A stretch of 64,000 nucleotides of DNA from Mycobacterium intermedium (GTDB taxonomy: Bacteria; Actinomycetota; Actinomycetes; Mycobacteriales; Mycobacteriaceae): the NCBI RefSeq assembly GCF_002086275.1, contig NZ_MVHT01000011.1, positions 40,334-104,333 on the forward strand. The letters run 5' to 3'. A program made the translations under genes and the position numbers. The notes under the pieces are model-generated. The model saw only the letters and a list, made by a program, of their open reading frames with translations. It was not told the DNA's origin and ran no database searches. Shown here one piece after another: positions 19,901-27,623 of the stretch. Numbering within the stretch: the first letter of the stretch is position 1; each line of letters opens with the position of its first letter.

Positions 19901-22900
19901 GGTATTCGGTGGAACCGGCCGCCGTCAGCGCGGCGAGCCGCCCGGTGGCATCGCTGTCGACGCCGACCGCAGCCCACAGTTGCTCTTGCGCCGCGGCGAC
20001 GGCCGCGGGTGAACCCGGCCGTGCGGCACGGTAGTCGGTGTCGCACAACGCCAGTCGGGTGAAATTGCCCAGCACTTCACGGTCGGCGGGGGCATAGTCC
20101 GGCCGGTGCGATGTGGGTACGACGATCGCGAACCGCTCGCCCGCGCCCATGGAGTGCAGCGCGTCGGTGAAGGCCTCGAAGATCAGTGCGGTGGGGGTGA
20201 CCCGCAGCTGTGCGGCGCGGTCCCGCAGGTCGGCGAAGGCGTGGGGATCCAGCGTGAAACTCGATCGGGCGAAACCGACTCGGGCCTTGCCGTCGGGGCG
20301 CTGGGGGCGCAGCGGCAGCACGGGCGGCGCGCCGGCATCGAGGCTCGAATTCTGGCCGCTGTCTTGACTTTCCGCAGTTTCCGTGACGAACCGCACGAAA
20401 ACCTCTGCGGTGGGGTCGACTTGACGCGGCCGGGGGGACCCCTGGTAGTCGGCGACGATTGTCGCGATGACGGTGGCGAGGCTGCGGGCGTCGAGGCTCA
20501 GGTAGTTGATCAGCAGCCCGACATACTGAGACGGGCCGGACGGGGTGAAGCACTGGATGGCCGGAACGGCCCGCGGATCGAACGCCGCGCCGGCCATGCG
20601 TTGCAGCAAACCATCCGGGTCGCACGCCTCGACGACGTGTACCGCCACGTGGGCGGCATCGGGATGCACGCGCTGGTCGGTGTCGGACCCCAATGCGCAA
20701 CGCAGCATCGCGAACTCGTCGACACATCGACCGACCGCGGTCGCGAAGCGGTCGACATCGATGCCGGCCTCGGGGACCTTCACCCCCAGCACAATGGCGA
20801 AATAGGTTGGCGCACGGACACGTCCGTTCAACCCCGCGCTGCCCAGTACATAGGCCTGCTGGAGACGGGTCAGCGCAAAGCCCGCTTCCGCCCGGCCGGC
20901 GTCGGCGCTGCGACAGGGAGGATCAGACAGAAGTCGACCGATTATGCAGCAAGAGCTGAACTCGCCCAGCGTTTGCCGCCGCAACAGGTGGCCGACCGCT
21001 GCCCCGCGCACTCCCCTGCGGTTGAGCTCCGCGACCACCTGCGTCGCGCGCAAACTGTCACCGCCGTGGGCGAAGAAGTTGTCTTCTCGTCGCGTGATCG
21101 GGGTGCCGAGCGCCTCGGACCAGACGTCGGCGACCAACTGTTCCACCGCGCTCAGTCCGGTGCCGGTCTCGGCTGGTTGTCCGCCCGCCGACGCCCGCGC
21201 GAAGGTCTCCACCTCCATGGCGGCCCAGCGTCGATCGACCTTGCCGTTTGCGGTGAGCGGCAGTTCGTCGCGGCATACCCACGATTTCGGGATCATATAC
21301 TGCGGCAACCGATCTGCGAGATAGGCCCGCAACTCGTCGGCGGCGGCGGCGCCTTCCCCAGCGCCATCGCGGACGACAACCACCGCGCCGAGCGCCGTGT
21401 TGGCGTGAATCGGCACCACGGTCGCGGCGAGTACCCGGGGATGGTCGCGCAGCACGTGCTCGATCTCACCGCACTCGACGCGGTGACCTCCGATCTTGAC
21501 CTGTGCATCGCGCCGGCCGAGGAATTGCAGGGTCCCGTCGTGCCAGTAACAGCCGAGATCACCGGTGCGGTACCAGCGTTCGCCCGTCTCGTCGACCACG
21601 AATCGCTCGTCGGTCAGGTCCGGGGCGTTCTGATACCCGTCGGCGACACCGGCTCCCCCGATCCACAGTTCACCCGCGACATAGTCGGGTCGATCCCGGC
21701 CCAGTTCGTCCACGACCCGAAACGCCTGGTTGGACAACGGGTATCCGTAGGGAATCGACACCCAGTCGGGGGCGACGTCGGTCACCACGAACTCGTTGGA
21801 CCAAATCGCGGCCTCGGTGGCACCACCCATCGCGACCAGGCGCGCGCCCGGTGCGGCATGGTGTAGCCGCCTCGGCATGTCCAGCGGGATCCAGTCGCCG
21901 GACAGGAGCACCGTCCGCAAACTCGGCAGCGCGTTGGCGCGCTCCCCCGCGGCGATCAACAACATGTCCATCAACGCCGGCACGGAATTCCAAACGCTGA
22001 CCGCATATTCGTTGATCAACGTATTCCAGCGGAATGCGTCGCGGCGCGACTGCTCCGATATCGTCACCACGCTGGCGCCGCAGCTGAGCGGGCCGAAGAT
22101 GTCGTAGACACTGAGGTCGAAGTCCAGCGCCGACAACGCCAGCAGCGTATCCCGGCTGCCAATCTTGTTGCGGCGGTTCACGTCCACGATGGTGTTCAAC
22201 GCCGCCGCATGGGAAACCAGCACGCCCTTGGGTTCTCCGGTGGAGCCAGACGTGTAGATCACGTAGGCGGTGTCGCCCGGGCGCGCACGAACCGGGTCTC
22301 CCGGAGCGCGCCGGATCAGCGTTTCGATGTCGTGCAACGCCGGGCCGTCAACGTCGCCGATTTCCAAGCGCTTTGACCGGATCAGCCCCGACATTCCAGA
22401 CCCGGAGCAGATGCGCGCAAGGCGGTCTAGCGGCTGGTCCGTGCCGACCGGCAGGTAGCTGCACCCGGCCATCAATGCCCCGAGTACGGCGACGATCTGG
22501 GCCGGCCCCTTGGACAGTTGGATGCCGATGATGGAGCCTGGGGCATGCCGGTTCGCCAGCGCCGCGGCGACACTGCGCGCATATTCGTCGAGTGCCCCAT
22601 AGGACAGCTGGGCGTGGGCGCCCGCAATCGGGTCGCCGTAGGCATCGGCGTCGAACTCGTCGGCCCGCCAACGCAACGCGACCCGGGTGGGATCGAGCCG
22701 CGCCTGTTCCCGGAATGCGTCGTAAAGCAACCCCGTCGGTCTGGGCGCGGTGGTGGCGTTGCGTTGTTGGCGGACCAGTCGTGAATGGGGCGGCAGGTCG
22801 ATTTCCGGGGGCGTAGACCAGTCGTGGGCAGCCAGACCCTCGAGCAGCCTGACATAAGTGCCGAACATGTCCTCGACGACACCGGGCGGGAAGCAGCCCG

Positions 22901-25900
22901 CACGGTAGTCCCACGACACGACCAGCTCGTCGCCATGGGCGCCGACCTGGTTGTCGATGATCACCTGCGGGGTCATTGAGCACACTTCGCCGACGCAACC
23001 GAGCGTGTCCGCGTCACGTTGCGACAGGACGGCCGTGTCCGCCGCGTAGGTGAAGACGACCGGCGCGATTCCACTGTGTCCGGTGCCGCACTTCAACTGC
23101 GCTGCCAGGAGTTCGGCGGTCTCGGGTGCGGTCAGCGCGGTACGCAGGCCCCGTTGCGCGATGCGTGCCTGGGTCGCGAAGCCGGTCAGCTCGTCGGCAC
23201 CGGCCCGGTAGAGATGGGTCTTGGTGAAGTCACCGATCACGTCCGCAACGCCGGGCGGACGACCAAAGGTAGTGACGTTGATCAGGAAGTCGTCGGTGCT
23301 GCTCCAATGCCGGAGCACCAGGGCATATGCGGCCAAGAACACCGCCGCCCGAGTGACCCCGTGTGCCCGGCACCCATCGTCCAGGCCCGCTGTCACCTTG
23401 GCGCACAACGCGTGTTGCCGACGGCGAAACGCGGTTTCGCGTTCCTCGGACCGGGGCAGTTGTGGGCCTTCGGGGAGGCGTTCGACGGCGGCGCTCGGCG
23501 GTAGTTGCATGGCCGGCACGGGCACGGGAACGGTCGCGGACAGCGCGGGCAAGTCCTCGCCGCGATACAACGCCGCCAACTCCCGCAGAAAGATCCCGAT
23601 GCTGGTCAAGTCGGCGATGATGAGATCAAACGCGAAATGCAGGATGCAGCCGTCGGGCAGCAGGGTCAGTTCGACCCGCCAGGTGTCTCCACTCTCGATG
23701 CCGAATCGGTGCGTGCGCAACCTGTTCCGCACCTCGTCGAGGCGTCGGCGCCGGGCGGCATCAGTAGCCGCGGTCAGGTCGTGGATCTGCAAGGGTGCGT
23801 GAATGTTCTGCGGCATGACGCGGCCTCGCGTCGCATCGGGAAACATGCTGCGCAGCATCGGGTGTCGCCGCGCCAGCGCGCCGAGGGCGGTGTCGAGCCG
23901 GTAGGGGTCGATGGTGGCGCCACTGAGTTCGAAATAGGTCTGACAGCCCACTCCGCCGAGTGGTTGTTCCGCGCCGCGACCGATCCAGTACGCACGTTGC
24001 AGCGCTGTCGTCGGTATGTCGGATGCGGCTCCGGGCAAGGTGGTGTCACGTGCGGGGAGGGATGGGGCAGTGTCGAAGAGCCGCTGCCAATTGCGCAGTG
24101 TCGGTTCCGCATACAAGGCCGCGAAGTCCAGCTGCCGGCCCCCGGCGGCCGCCCATTCGACCACCTGCGTGGTCATCATGGACGTCAGCCCCAGTTCGGT
24201 GAGATCGGTGCCACTGCCGAGTTCGTGAACATGCACACCGAGCAAGCGCGCAACGTATCCCGCCAACTCGTTCGGCGGCCGGTCGGTTCCGGACGGCGCC
24301 GGCCGGATGGACACCTCGTGGACGACATCGAATGCGCCGGCGTTGAGCAGCTCGAGTGTCTTGCGGCGCCGAATCTTTCCGGACGTCGTCCTGGGCAGCG
24401 CCCGGGGGCGCAACCACACGATGCGTTCTGGTGCGATGTGATGCGCAGCGAGAATTCTGCGCCGCAGCACCCGACTGATGTCGTCGAGATCTTCGCGGGC
24501 GGCGCTGACGTCGGCGGCTTCCAAGACCAGCCACCACTCGTGGGATCCGTCGGGCTGCACGGCACACGCTCCACCGCTGTCCACCCCGCAGCGCGCCTCT
24601 TCGACGGTCGTCTCGATGTCGTTCGGGAAGTAGTTGCCGCCCCCGACGATGATCAGGTCGCGATAGCGTCCGCAGATGTACAGCTCGCCGTTGCTCCGGA
24701 ACCCGGCGTCGCCGGTCCGCAGGTAGGGCCCCGCCCCGTCGGCCGTTGTGGCGCCGAATGTTTCGGCCGTCTCCCGGGGCCGGCGCCAGTATCCTCGTGG
24801 CAACCCCGTACCGCCGACCCAGATTTCGCCAACATGCCCGTCGGGCACGATGATGCGCCGCTCCGGATCGACGATGCGCACGTCCCAACCGAAAGTGCTG
24901 TTGCCGCAACTCACCAGCGTGCGCGTGCGCTGACCGGGCGCCGGCTGATCAATCGCGACCGCGCGACCGCGGTTGAGTTGTTCGGCATCGAAGTTCGTTT
25001 GCACCCAGGGGCGCGGGTTACGCGTTCCGGACACGGCCAGCCCAGCCTCGGCGAGCCCGTACTGCGGTGCCATGACGTCGTCGCTCAGACCAGCGGAGCG
25101 AAACTTCTCGACAAAGTCGCGCAGCGTGGAGGGGCGGACGGGCTCTGCGCCGCTGACGGCCAGCCGCAGACAGGACAGGTCGAGGGATTCGAGCGCCGCG
25201 TCGTCGAAGGCGTCGATGCACAGCCGATAACCGAAATCCGGTCCGGCGATCCAGTTTCCGCGGACCTGACCGACCGTTTCCAGCCAGATGCGCGGGTGGC
25301 GCACGAACTCGGTCGGCGGGATGAGGGTCGCGCTTCCACCCGTGCCCAGGGCCAGCAGTGTTCCCCAGAAAATGCCCAAGTCGTGGTACAGGGGGAGCCA
25401 GCTGACCGTGTGTATGTCGTCGGGTCGGTTCCACAGCGCCATCGCGATGGCGAGTTGATGCAGCATCGACTCGTGAGTGTTGATGATCCCCTTCGGCTCT
25501 CCCGTCGAGCCAGAGGAATACTGCAGGAACGCGACCTGTGGGGCGTCGGTCAACGCGGGCGGCCGCGCGGCGCCTGCCGCGGAGTCCGGTGTCCGCAGCA
25601 CCAAGCCGTCCAGCAGGGAATCGCGGCCAAGCGCCTCGACGAGGTCGGAGCTGGTGTACACCGCCGACGGGTCACAGTCGCGCAAAATGTGTTGCGCCCG
25701 TTGCAGAAACCGCTCTGGCGCACCGGCGGCGGGCAGATAGAGCGGAACCGGGACGAGTCCGGCATCCAGTGCGGCGATGAACCCAGCCACGTAATCGGCA
25801 TCGCCGGCCTGGGCCATGACGACTCGCGAGCCGACGGGCAGGTCGGCGAAGGCGCCGTCGCGGATCTGCGAGACCCGGTCCCACAGCCTGCGGTACGTCC

Positions 25901-26072
25901 AGACGTCCGTTCCGCTCGCCTCGACCATGCGGAGCGCGACGGCCTGGGGGCGTCGGGCGACCCACTGCGCAATCACCTCGTTGGCGCGTCGATCGGCTGC
26001 GGACGAGTTGGTCGGCTCGACGTAACCAGGTTCGGTCCCAGGCTTGGGTGTCCCAGTCACTGCGAACACCAT
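16956..26072 (-). CDS. NRPS: FAAL-ACP-Cy-A(Cys)-T-Cy-MT-T-Cy-T, lipid-initiated thiazoline synthetase
   Basis: The 3038-residue starter synthetase begins with a fatty-acyl-AMP ligase (1-590; SSGSTGEPKG near 190, SWLPLYHDLGI, YGLAEAG, TTSGKIRR) and an ACP (Ser in GLTSM near 630). Cy1 (about 675-1110) has DLIIADLTS near 820. The A domain (about 1115-1600) has inferred code D-L-Y-N-L-S-M-I-W, cysteine-like. Carrier T1 (GGDSLR near 1672) is followed by Cy2 with an altered NYLSLDARS near 1857. A free-standing methyltransferase-like domain (VVEIGSRTG near 2257) is followed by T2 (GGDSIV near 2466). Cy3 (DNIMLDGTS near 2652) and T3 (GGDSVS near 2984) end the protein. There is no salicylate or aryl carrier domain. 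One A domain serves three carriers, as HMWP2 does with two. The start ATG has a GGGAGGGG site. Confidence 0.93.
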   Translation of the reverse strand: MVFAVTGTPKPGTEPGYVEPTNSSAADRRANEVIAQWVARRPQAVALRMVEASGTDVWTYRRLWDRVSQIRDGAFADLPVGSRVVMAQAGDADYVAGFIAALDAGLVPVPLYLPAAGAPERFLQRAQHILRDCDPSAVYTSSDLVEALGRDSLLDGLVLRTPDSAAGAARPPALTDAPQVAFLQYSSGSTGEPKGIINTHESMLHQLAIAMALWNRPDDIHTVSWLPLYHDLGIFWGTLLALGTGGSATLIPPTEFVRHPRIWLETVGQVRGNWIAGPDFGYRLCIDAFDDAALESLDLSCLRLAVSGAEPVRPSTLRDFVEKFRSAGLSDDVMAPQYGLAEAGLAVSGTRNPRPWVQTNFDAEQLNRGRAVAIDQPAPGQRTRTLVSCGNSTFGWDVRIVDPERRIIVPDGHVGEIWVGGTGLPRGYWRRPRETAETFGATTADGAGPYLRTGDAGFRSNGELYICGRYRDLIIVGGGNYFPNDIETTVEEARCGVDSGGACAVQPDGSHEWWLVLEAADVSAAREDLDDISRVLRRRILAAHHIAPERIVWLRPRALPRTTSGKIRRRKTLELLNAGAFDVVHEVSIRPAPSGTDRPPNELAGYVARLLGVHVHELGSGTDLTELGLTSMMTTQVVEWAAAGGRQLDFAALYAEPTLRNWQRLFDTAPSLPARDTTLPGAASDIPTTALQRAYWIGRGAEQPLGGVGCQTYFELSGATIDPYRLDTALGALARRHPMLRSMFPDATRGRVMPQNIHAPLQIHDLTAATDAARRRRLDEVRNRLRTHRFGIESGDTWRVELTLLPDGCILHFAFDLIIADLTSIGIFLRELAALYRGEDLPALSATVPVPVPAMQLPPSAAVERLPEGPQLPRSEERETAFRRRQHALCAKVTAGLDDGCRAHGVTRAAVFLAAYALVLRHWSSTDDFLINVTTFGRPPGVADVIGDFTKTHLYRAGADELTGFATQARIAQRGLRTALTAPETAELLAAQLKCGTGHSGIAPVVFTYAADTAVLSQRDADTLGCVGEVCSMTPQVIIDNQVGAHGDELVVSWDYRAGCFPPGVVEDMFGTYVRLLEGLAAHDWSTPPEIDLPPHSRLVRQQRNATTAPRPTGLLYDAFREQARLDPTRVALRWRADEFDADAYGDPIAGAHAQLSYGALDEYARSVAAALANRHAPGSIIGIQLSKGPAQIVAVLGALMAGCSYLPVGTDQPLDRLARICSGSGMSGLIRSKRLEIGDVDGPALHDIETLIRRAPGDPVRARPGDTAYVIYTSGSTGEPKGVLVSHAAALNTIVDVNRRNKIGSRDTLLALSALDFDLSVYDIFGPLSCGASVVTISEQSRRDAFRWNTLINEYAVSVWNSVPALMDMLLIAAGERANALPSLRTVLLSGDWIPLDMPRRLHHAAPGARLVAMGGATEAAIWSNEFVVTDVAPDWVSIPYGYPLSNQAFRVVDELGRDRPDYVAGELWIGGAGVADGYQNAPDLTDERFVVDETGERWYRTGDLGCYWHDGTLQFLGRRDAQVKIGGHRVECGEIEHVLRDHPRVLAATVVPIHANTALGAVVVVRDGAGEGAAAADELRAYLADRLPQYMIPKSWVCRDELPLTANGKVDRRWAAMEVETFARASAGGQPAETGTGLSAVEQLVADVWSEALGTPITRREDNFFAHGGDSLRATQVVAELNRRGVRGAAVGHLLRRQTLGEFSSCCIIGRLLSDPPCRSADAGRAEAGFALTRLQQAYVLGSAGLNGRVRAPTYFAIVLGVKVPEAGIDVDRFATAVGRCVDEFAMLRCALGSDTDQRVHPDAAHVAVHVVEACDPDGLLQRMAGAAFDPRAVPAIQCFTPSGPSQYVGLLINYLSLDARSLATVIATIVADYQGSPRPRQVDPTAEVFVRFVTETAESQDSGQNSSLDAGAPPVLPLRPQRPDGKARVGFARSSFTLDPHAFADLRDRAAQLRVTPTALIFEAFTDALHSMGAGERFAIVVPTSHRPDYAPADREVLGNFTRLALCDTDYRAARPGSPAAVAAAQEQLWAAVGVDSDATGRLAALTAAGSTEYPVVFTSTLGLVPAGDAGLSSIRTLTQTPGVMLDCQVEDDMGGARISWDTAIGIIADESLAAAFAHFERAVRRHAGRGNEVDQVVAPVAQTGDWASAVIAAAASLCTAERVRPEYAELVRLWRQLPEAPAMEPTTARAARRLADIVTGAASPQTLVGDPQLSPEVMLLADERLHWALDDLSERVFGHARQLGRRLRVVEIGSRTGLITERLAEMFGAVVDEYLCFEPNPVLAEIAAGRHIATTTRHIPTPEQIAATAVDVVICCGSLHQLPDPRSVLGALTVADGGWLWVAEVCGVTSATLASAAIVNPGLVSTNSLPTADQWWRFIADQRWQPAQMTQDGPGVTIIAYRQPRSARPQTTRRADTAQPLPAPASAPAADPSVLATIAEIWQRHLNDRTPTATDDFFLLGGDSIVATRVYADLRAAGFGHLALVDLFNYPVLGELAAHAGAPTAPEPAQAALPSRPSGSTEFPLTNVQQAYLAGRVGGFLLSGVAAHCYFEFEATDFDRSRFETAARQLIMHHPGLRTTVTTEIGTRPARFTAVVHPAPLEPVVHEYDDVRARLRDQVIDLTTRPGIDFGIQAEDRRTIVGISMDNIMLDGTSMMIALAHLDHLYRGGSVDDLPSLQTTFADYVNSHPELWPDADESALPQLAAGRAYWRTRLSSLPPAPELVSLQEILDIDKPVFERVEAVVAKADWERITRTCRSERVTPSAFLLANYARTLAQWAGTAHFCVNVTLFDRDPGVPGIDDVIGDFTSLLLLECRVEATASIWEQARRVQRQLLTDLPHRSSDAVWLQRELLRHHGRPANAVFPVVFTSGLGLVDNSRWPSFDLGALVYGISQTPQTLLDFQMWERDGSLALSWDFVTQAISPEIARRNLDKLVDAMVAAPSEQAGTDDELTQRVMAICAAALGLARVAKSDNFFQLGGDSVSATSVVERLSREVSDAATLRLLFENPVIGDFSEKLAQLRAADGADFEEGVL

Positions 26073-26266
26073 CCCCGCACCCCTCCCATCGTGGGCTGAC
26101 CCTCAGCACGCCATGCCAGCCTGACGCATCCCCAGTGGTTGACAAAGAGCGGCTACGTATGCAAGTTACTACCTGCAAACGATGTGCAACACCGGCCTCC
26201 ATTAATGTCGCTTGTACCGAGCTTGACCGGAAGCCTGGGATCAGCACGAAACCGAGAGCGGTGGAT
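26073..26266. promoter_or_regulatory. Divergent NRPS-operon / PE promoter region
   Basis: This 194-bp spacer carries the promoters of the NRPS operon (minus) and the first PE gene (plus). On the plus strand a TTGACA hexamer sits at 26139-26144. Three TGCAA direct repeats follow at 26160, 26174 and 26185. No canonical IdeR box or Zur box was found by eye. The promoter call is tentative because no well-spaced -10 hexamer is obvious. Confidence 0.35.
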
Positions 26267-27469
26267 ATGTCGTTCGTCAGCGCAGCACCACACTTGCTGC
26301 AGGGTGCGGCCCAGGATCTGGCGGGCCTTCGCTCGTTGCTGGCCGACGCCGCGGTACACGTTTCAAGTCCCACCACCGGGATCGCGGCCGCCGCCCAAGA
26401 CGAGATATCCGTTGCGATTGCTTCATTTTTCGGCGACTTCGGCCGGGAATTTCAAACTGTCAGCGCCCACGCGCAGGCATTTCACGCACAGTTCGTCAAC
26501 TTGCTGAACGCGAGCGCCGGAGCGTACGGGAGCGCCGAGACCGCCGCGCAACGGACTCTGCTCGGAGTCGACCCGATCGACACGTGGCGACAGGTCGTTG
26601 CCAACACGGCCGAAAACGCCCAAACGGTTGTCGGCGCCTCCCGGGCCGGACTGAGCACCCTGGTCAACGGCGTCTCCACCGGATTCACCCAACTTGCGAC
26701 CAACCCCGCGGCGTTCTTCGGCAACCTGCAGACCGCGGCGCAGTCCGTGTTCCTGGTCGGAGCGCCCGAGGATGTCACGGCGGCCGTCATACGGCACACG
26801 CTGGGCGGGGTCACGACCGCGACCAACCCGCTCGCCGTACCTCCCGATCCGACGGTGGTTCCGGTAAACGACGCGCACGGCGAGGTGTACACCGGCCTGC
26901 TCGGCGACGGCTACATCCCGACCGGTCCCGACGGCCTGTTGCTGTCAACCATTCTGAACTTGGCATCGTCGCCGTTCAGCGGGGTGGCCCTCGGTGCCGT
27001 GGGCCCCGTCATCAGCCCCGCCGTGGCGCTGTGGAACAGCGCGGGGAGCGTTTTCGCCGACATCACCGGCGGCAACGCGACGGGAGCTCTGGGCCACCTG
27101 ATCAACATCCCCGCCAACGTCGTTGACGCGTTCTTCAACGGCGCCACCCTGAACATCGATGCGCTGGCGCCCGTCTTCAACCCGTTCGTTGTCGAAGGCT
27201 CGGGCGGAGCCGAGCAGCTGACGGGCCTGAGCGTCGCGTTCGGTGGGTTGTTCAGCCCGGGCCAGGTGGTCGACGGCGCCAGCGGCGACATGTACTACGG
27301 CGTGGGCGGGTCCGCCCTCAACGCCTTGGGGATGCACCTGAGCTTCTTCCCGCCCGACGACTTCGCCGGCGGCAGTATCGCAATTCCCGCGATACCGGTC
27401 GGTCCGATCGGTGCCACCGCCGGTCTGCTCAGCATCCTCGGGCAGGCATTGGGCGGCCAGCTGATCTGA
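26267..27469 (+). CDS. PE family protein with long C-terminal domain (paralogue 1)
   Basis: The 400-residue product has an N-terminal PE domain (about 1-95; starts MSFVSAAP and contains FGDFGREFQTVSAHAQAFHAQFV). It continues into a roughly 300-residue domain with ISPAVALWNSAGSVFADIT, PANVVDAFFNGATLN and HLSFFPPDDFAGG blocks. PE proteins are exported by ESX type VII systems to the cell envelope. The C-terminal domain is shared along its whole length with the next PE gene and resembles mycobacterial proteins annotated as GjpA-like outer-membrane porins, an assignment I hold loosely. The ATG at 26267 is chosen because PE proteins begin MSFV; the frame is open further upstream. Confidence 0.88.
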   Translation: MSFVSAAPHLLQGAAQDLAGLRSLLADAAVHVSSPTTGIAAAAQDEISVAIASFFGDFGREFQTVSAHAQAFHAQFVNLLNASAGAYGSAETAAQRTLLGVDPIDTWRQVVANTAENAQTVVGASRAGLSTLVNGVSTGFTQLATNPAAFFGNLQTAAQSVFLVGAPEDVTAAVIRHTLGGVTTATNPLAVPPDPTVVPVNDAHGEVYTGLLGDGYIPTGPDGLLLSTILNLASSPFSGVALGAVGPVISPAVALWNSAGSVFADITGGNATGALGHLINIPANVVDAFFNGATLNIDALAPVFNPFVVEGSGGAEQLTGLSVAFGGLFSPGQVVDGASGDMYYGVGGSALNALGMHLSFFPPDDFAGGSIAIPAIPVGPIGATAGLLSILGQALGGQLI

Positions 27470-27577
27470 TGCCGGGCTGGTGCCGGCGCCCTGCCCGTCG
27501 TGTCTCGCGGTAAAGCGCACAGAATCGGTTCGCATTCTTCATTGACTATCGGCGGCCGCGCATCCAGGTTAGATACA

Positions 27578-27592
27578 TGCGAATCACTCGCA
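27578..27592. repeat. Inverted repeat TGCGA-N5-TCGCA upstream of second PE gene
   Basis: A perfect 5-bp inverted repeat with a 5-nt spacer lies 32 bp upstream of the second PE start, just after a TTAGATAC stretch that could be a -10 region. A near-identical element (TGCGA-N5-TTGCA, also preceded by CA) occurs at 33378-33392 upstream of the ABC transporter operon. It is a candidate operator for a dimeric regulator such as the nearby Fur-family protein. Only two copies were seen and no binding data exist. Confidence 0.35.
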
Positions 27593-27623
27593 AGAGGATC
27601 TGACGAAGGGCGGAGGGGTCGAA

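Noticed and set aside
20106..21866. A 586-codon plus-strand open frame opposite NRPS1
   Set aside because: It is an antisense shadow of the A-T-Cy2 region, with no recognisable motif and composition typical of a noncoding frame.
16956..26072. Mycobactin synthetase (mbt) assignment for the NRPS
   Set aside because: Mycobactin assembly uses salicyl loading, Ser/Thr oxazoline and lysine modules plus PKS. Here there are two Cys-type A domains, four Cy domains and no PKS or lysine module.
23505..26099. An 864-codon open frame on the plus strand opposite the NRPS
   Set aside because: It is the antisense frame of the FAAL/Cy region, common in high-GC DNA. Its translation has no domain and is rich in Arg/Gly/Gln, unlike the well-supported NRPS on the other strand.
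26073..26266. IdeR or Zur box in the NRPS/PE promoter
   Set aside because: No 19-bp TTAGGTTAGGCTAACCTAA-like or TGAAAATcATTTTCA-like sequence could be found. A lone AGGTTAG near 27568 is only a half-site.
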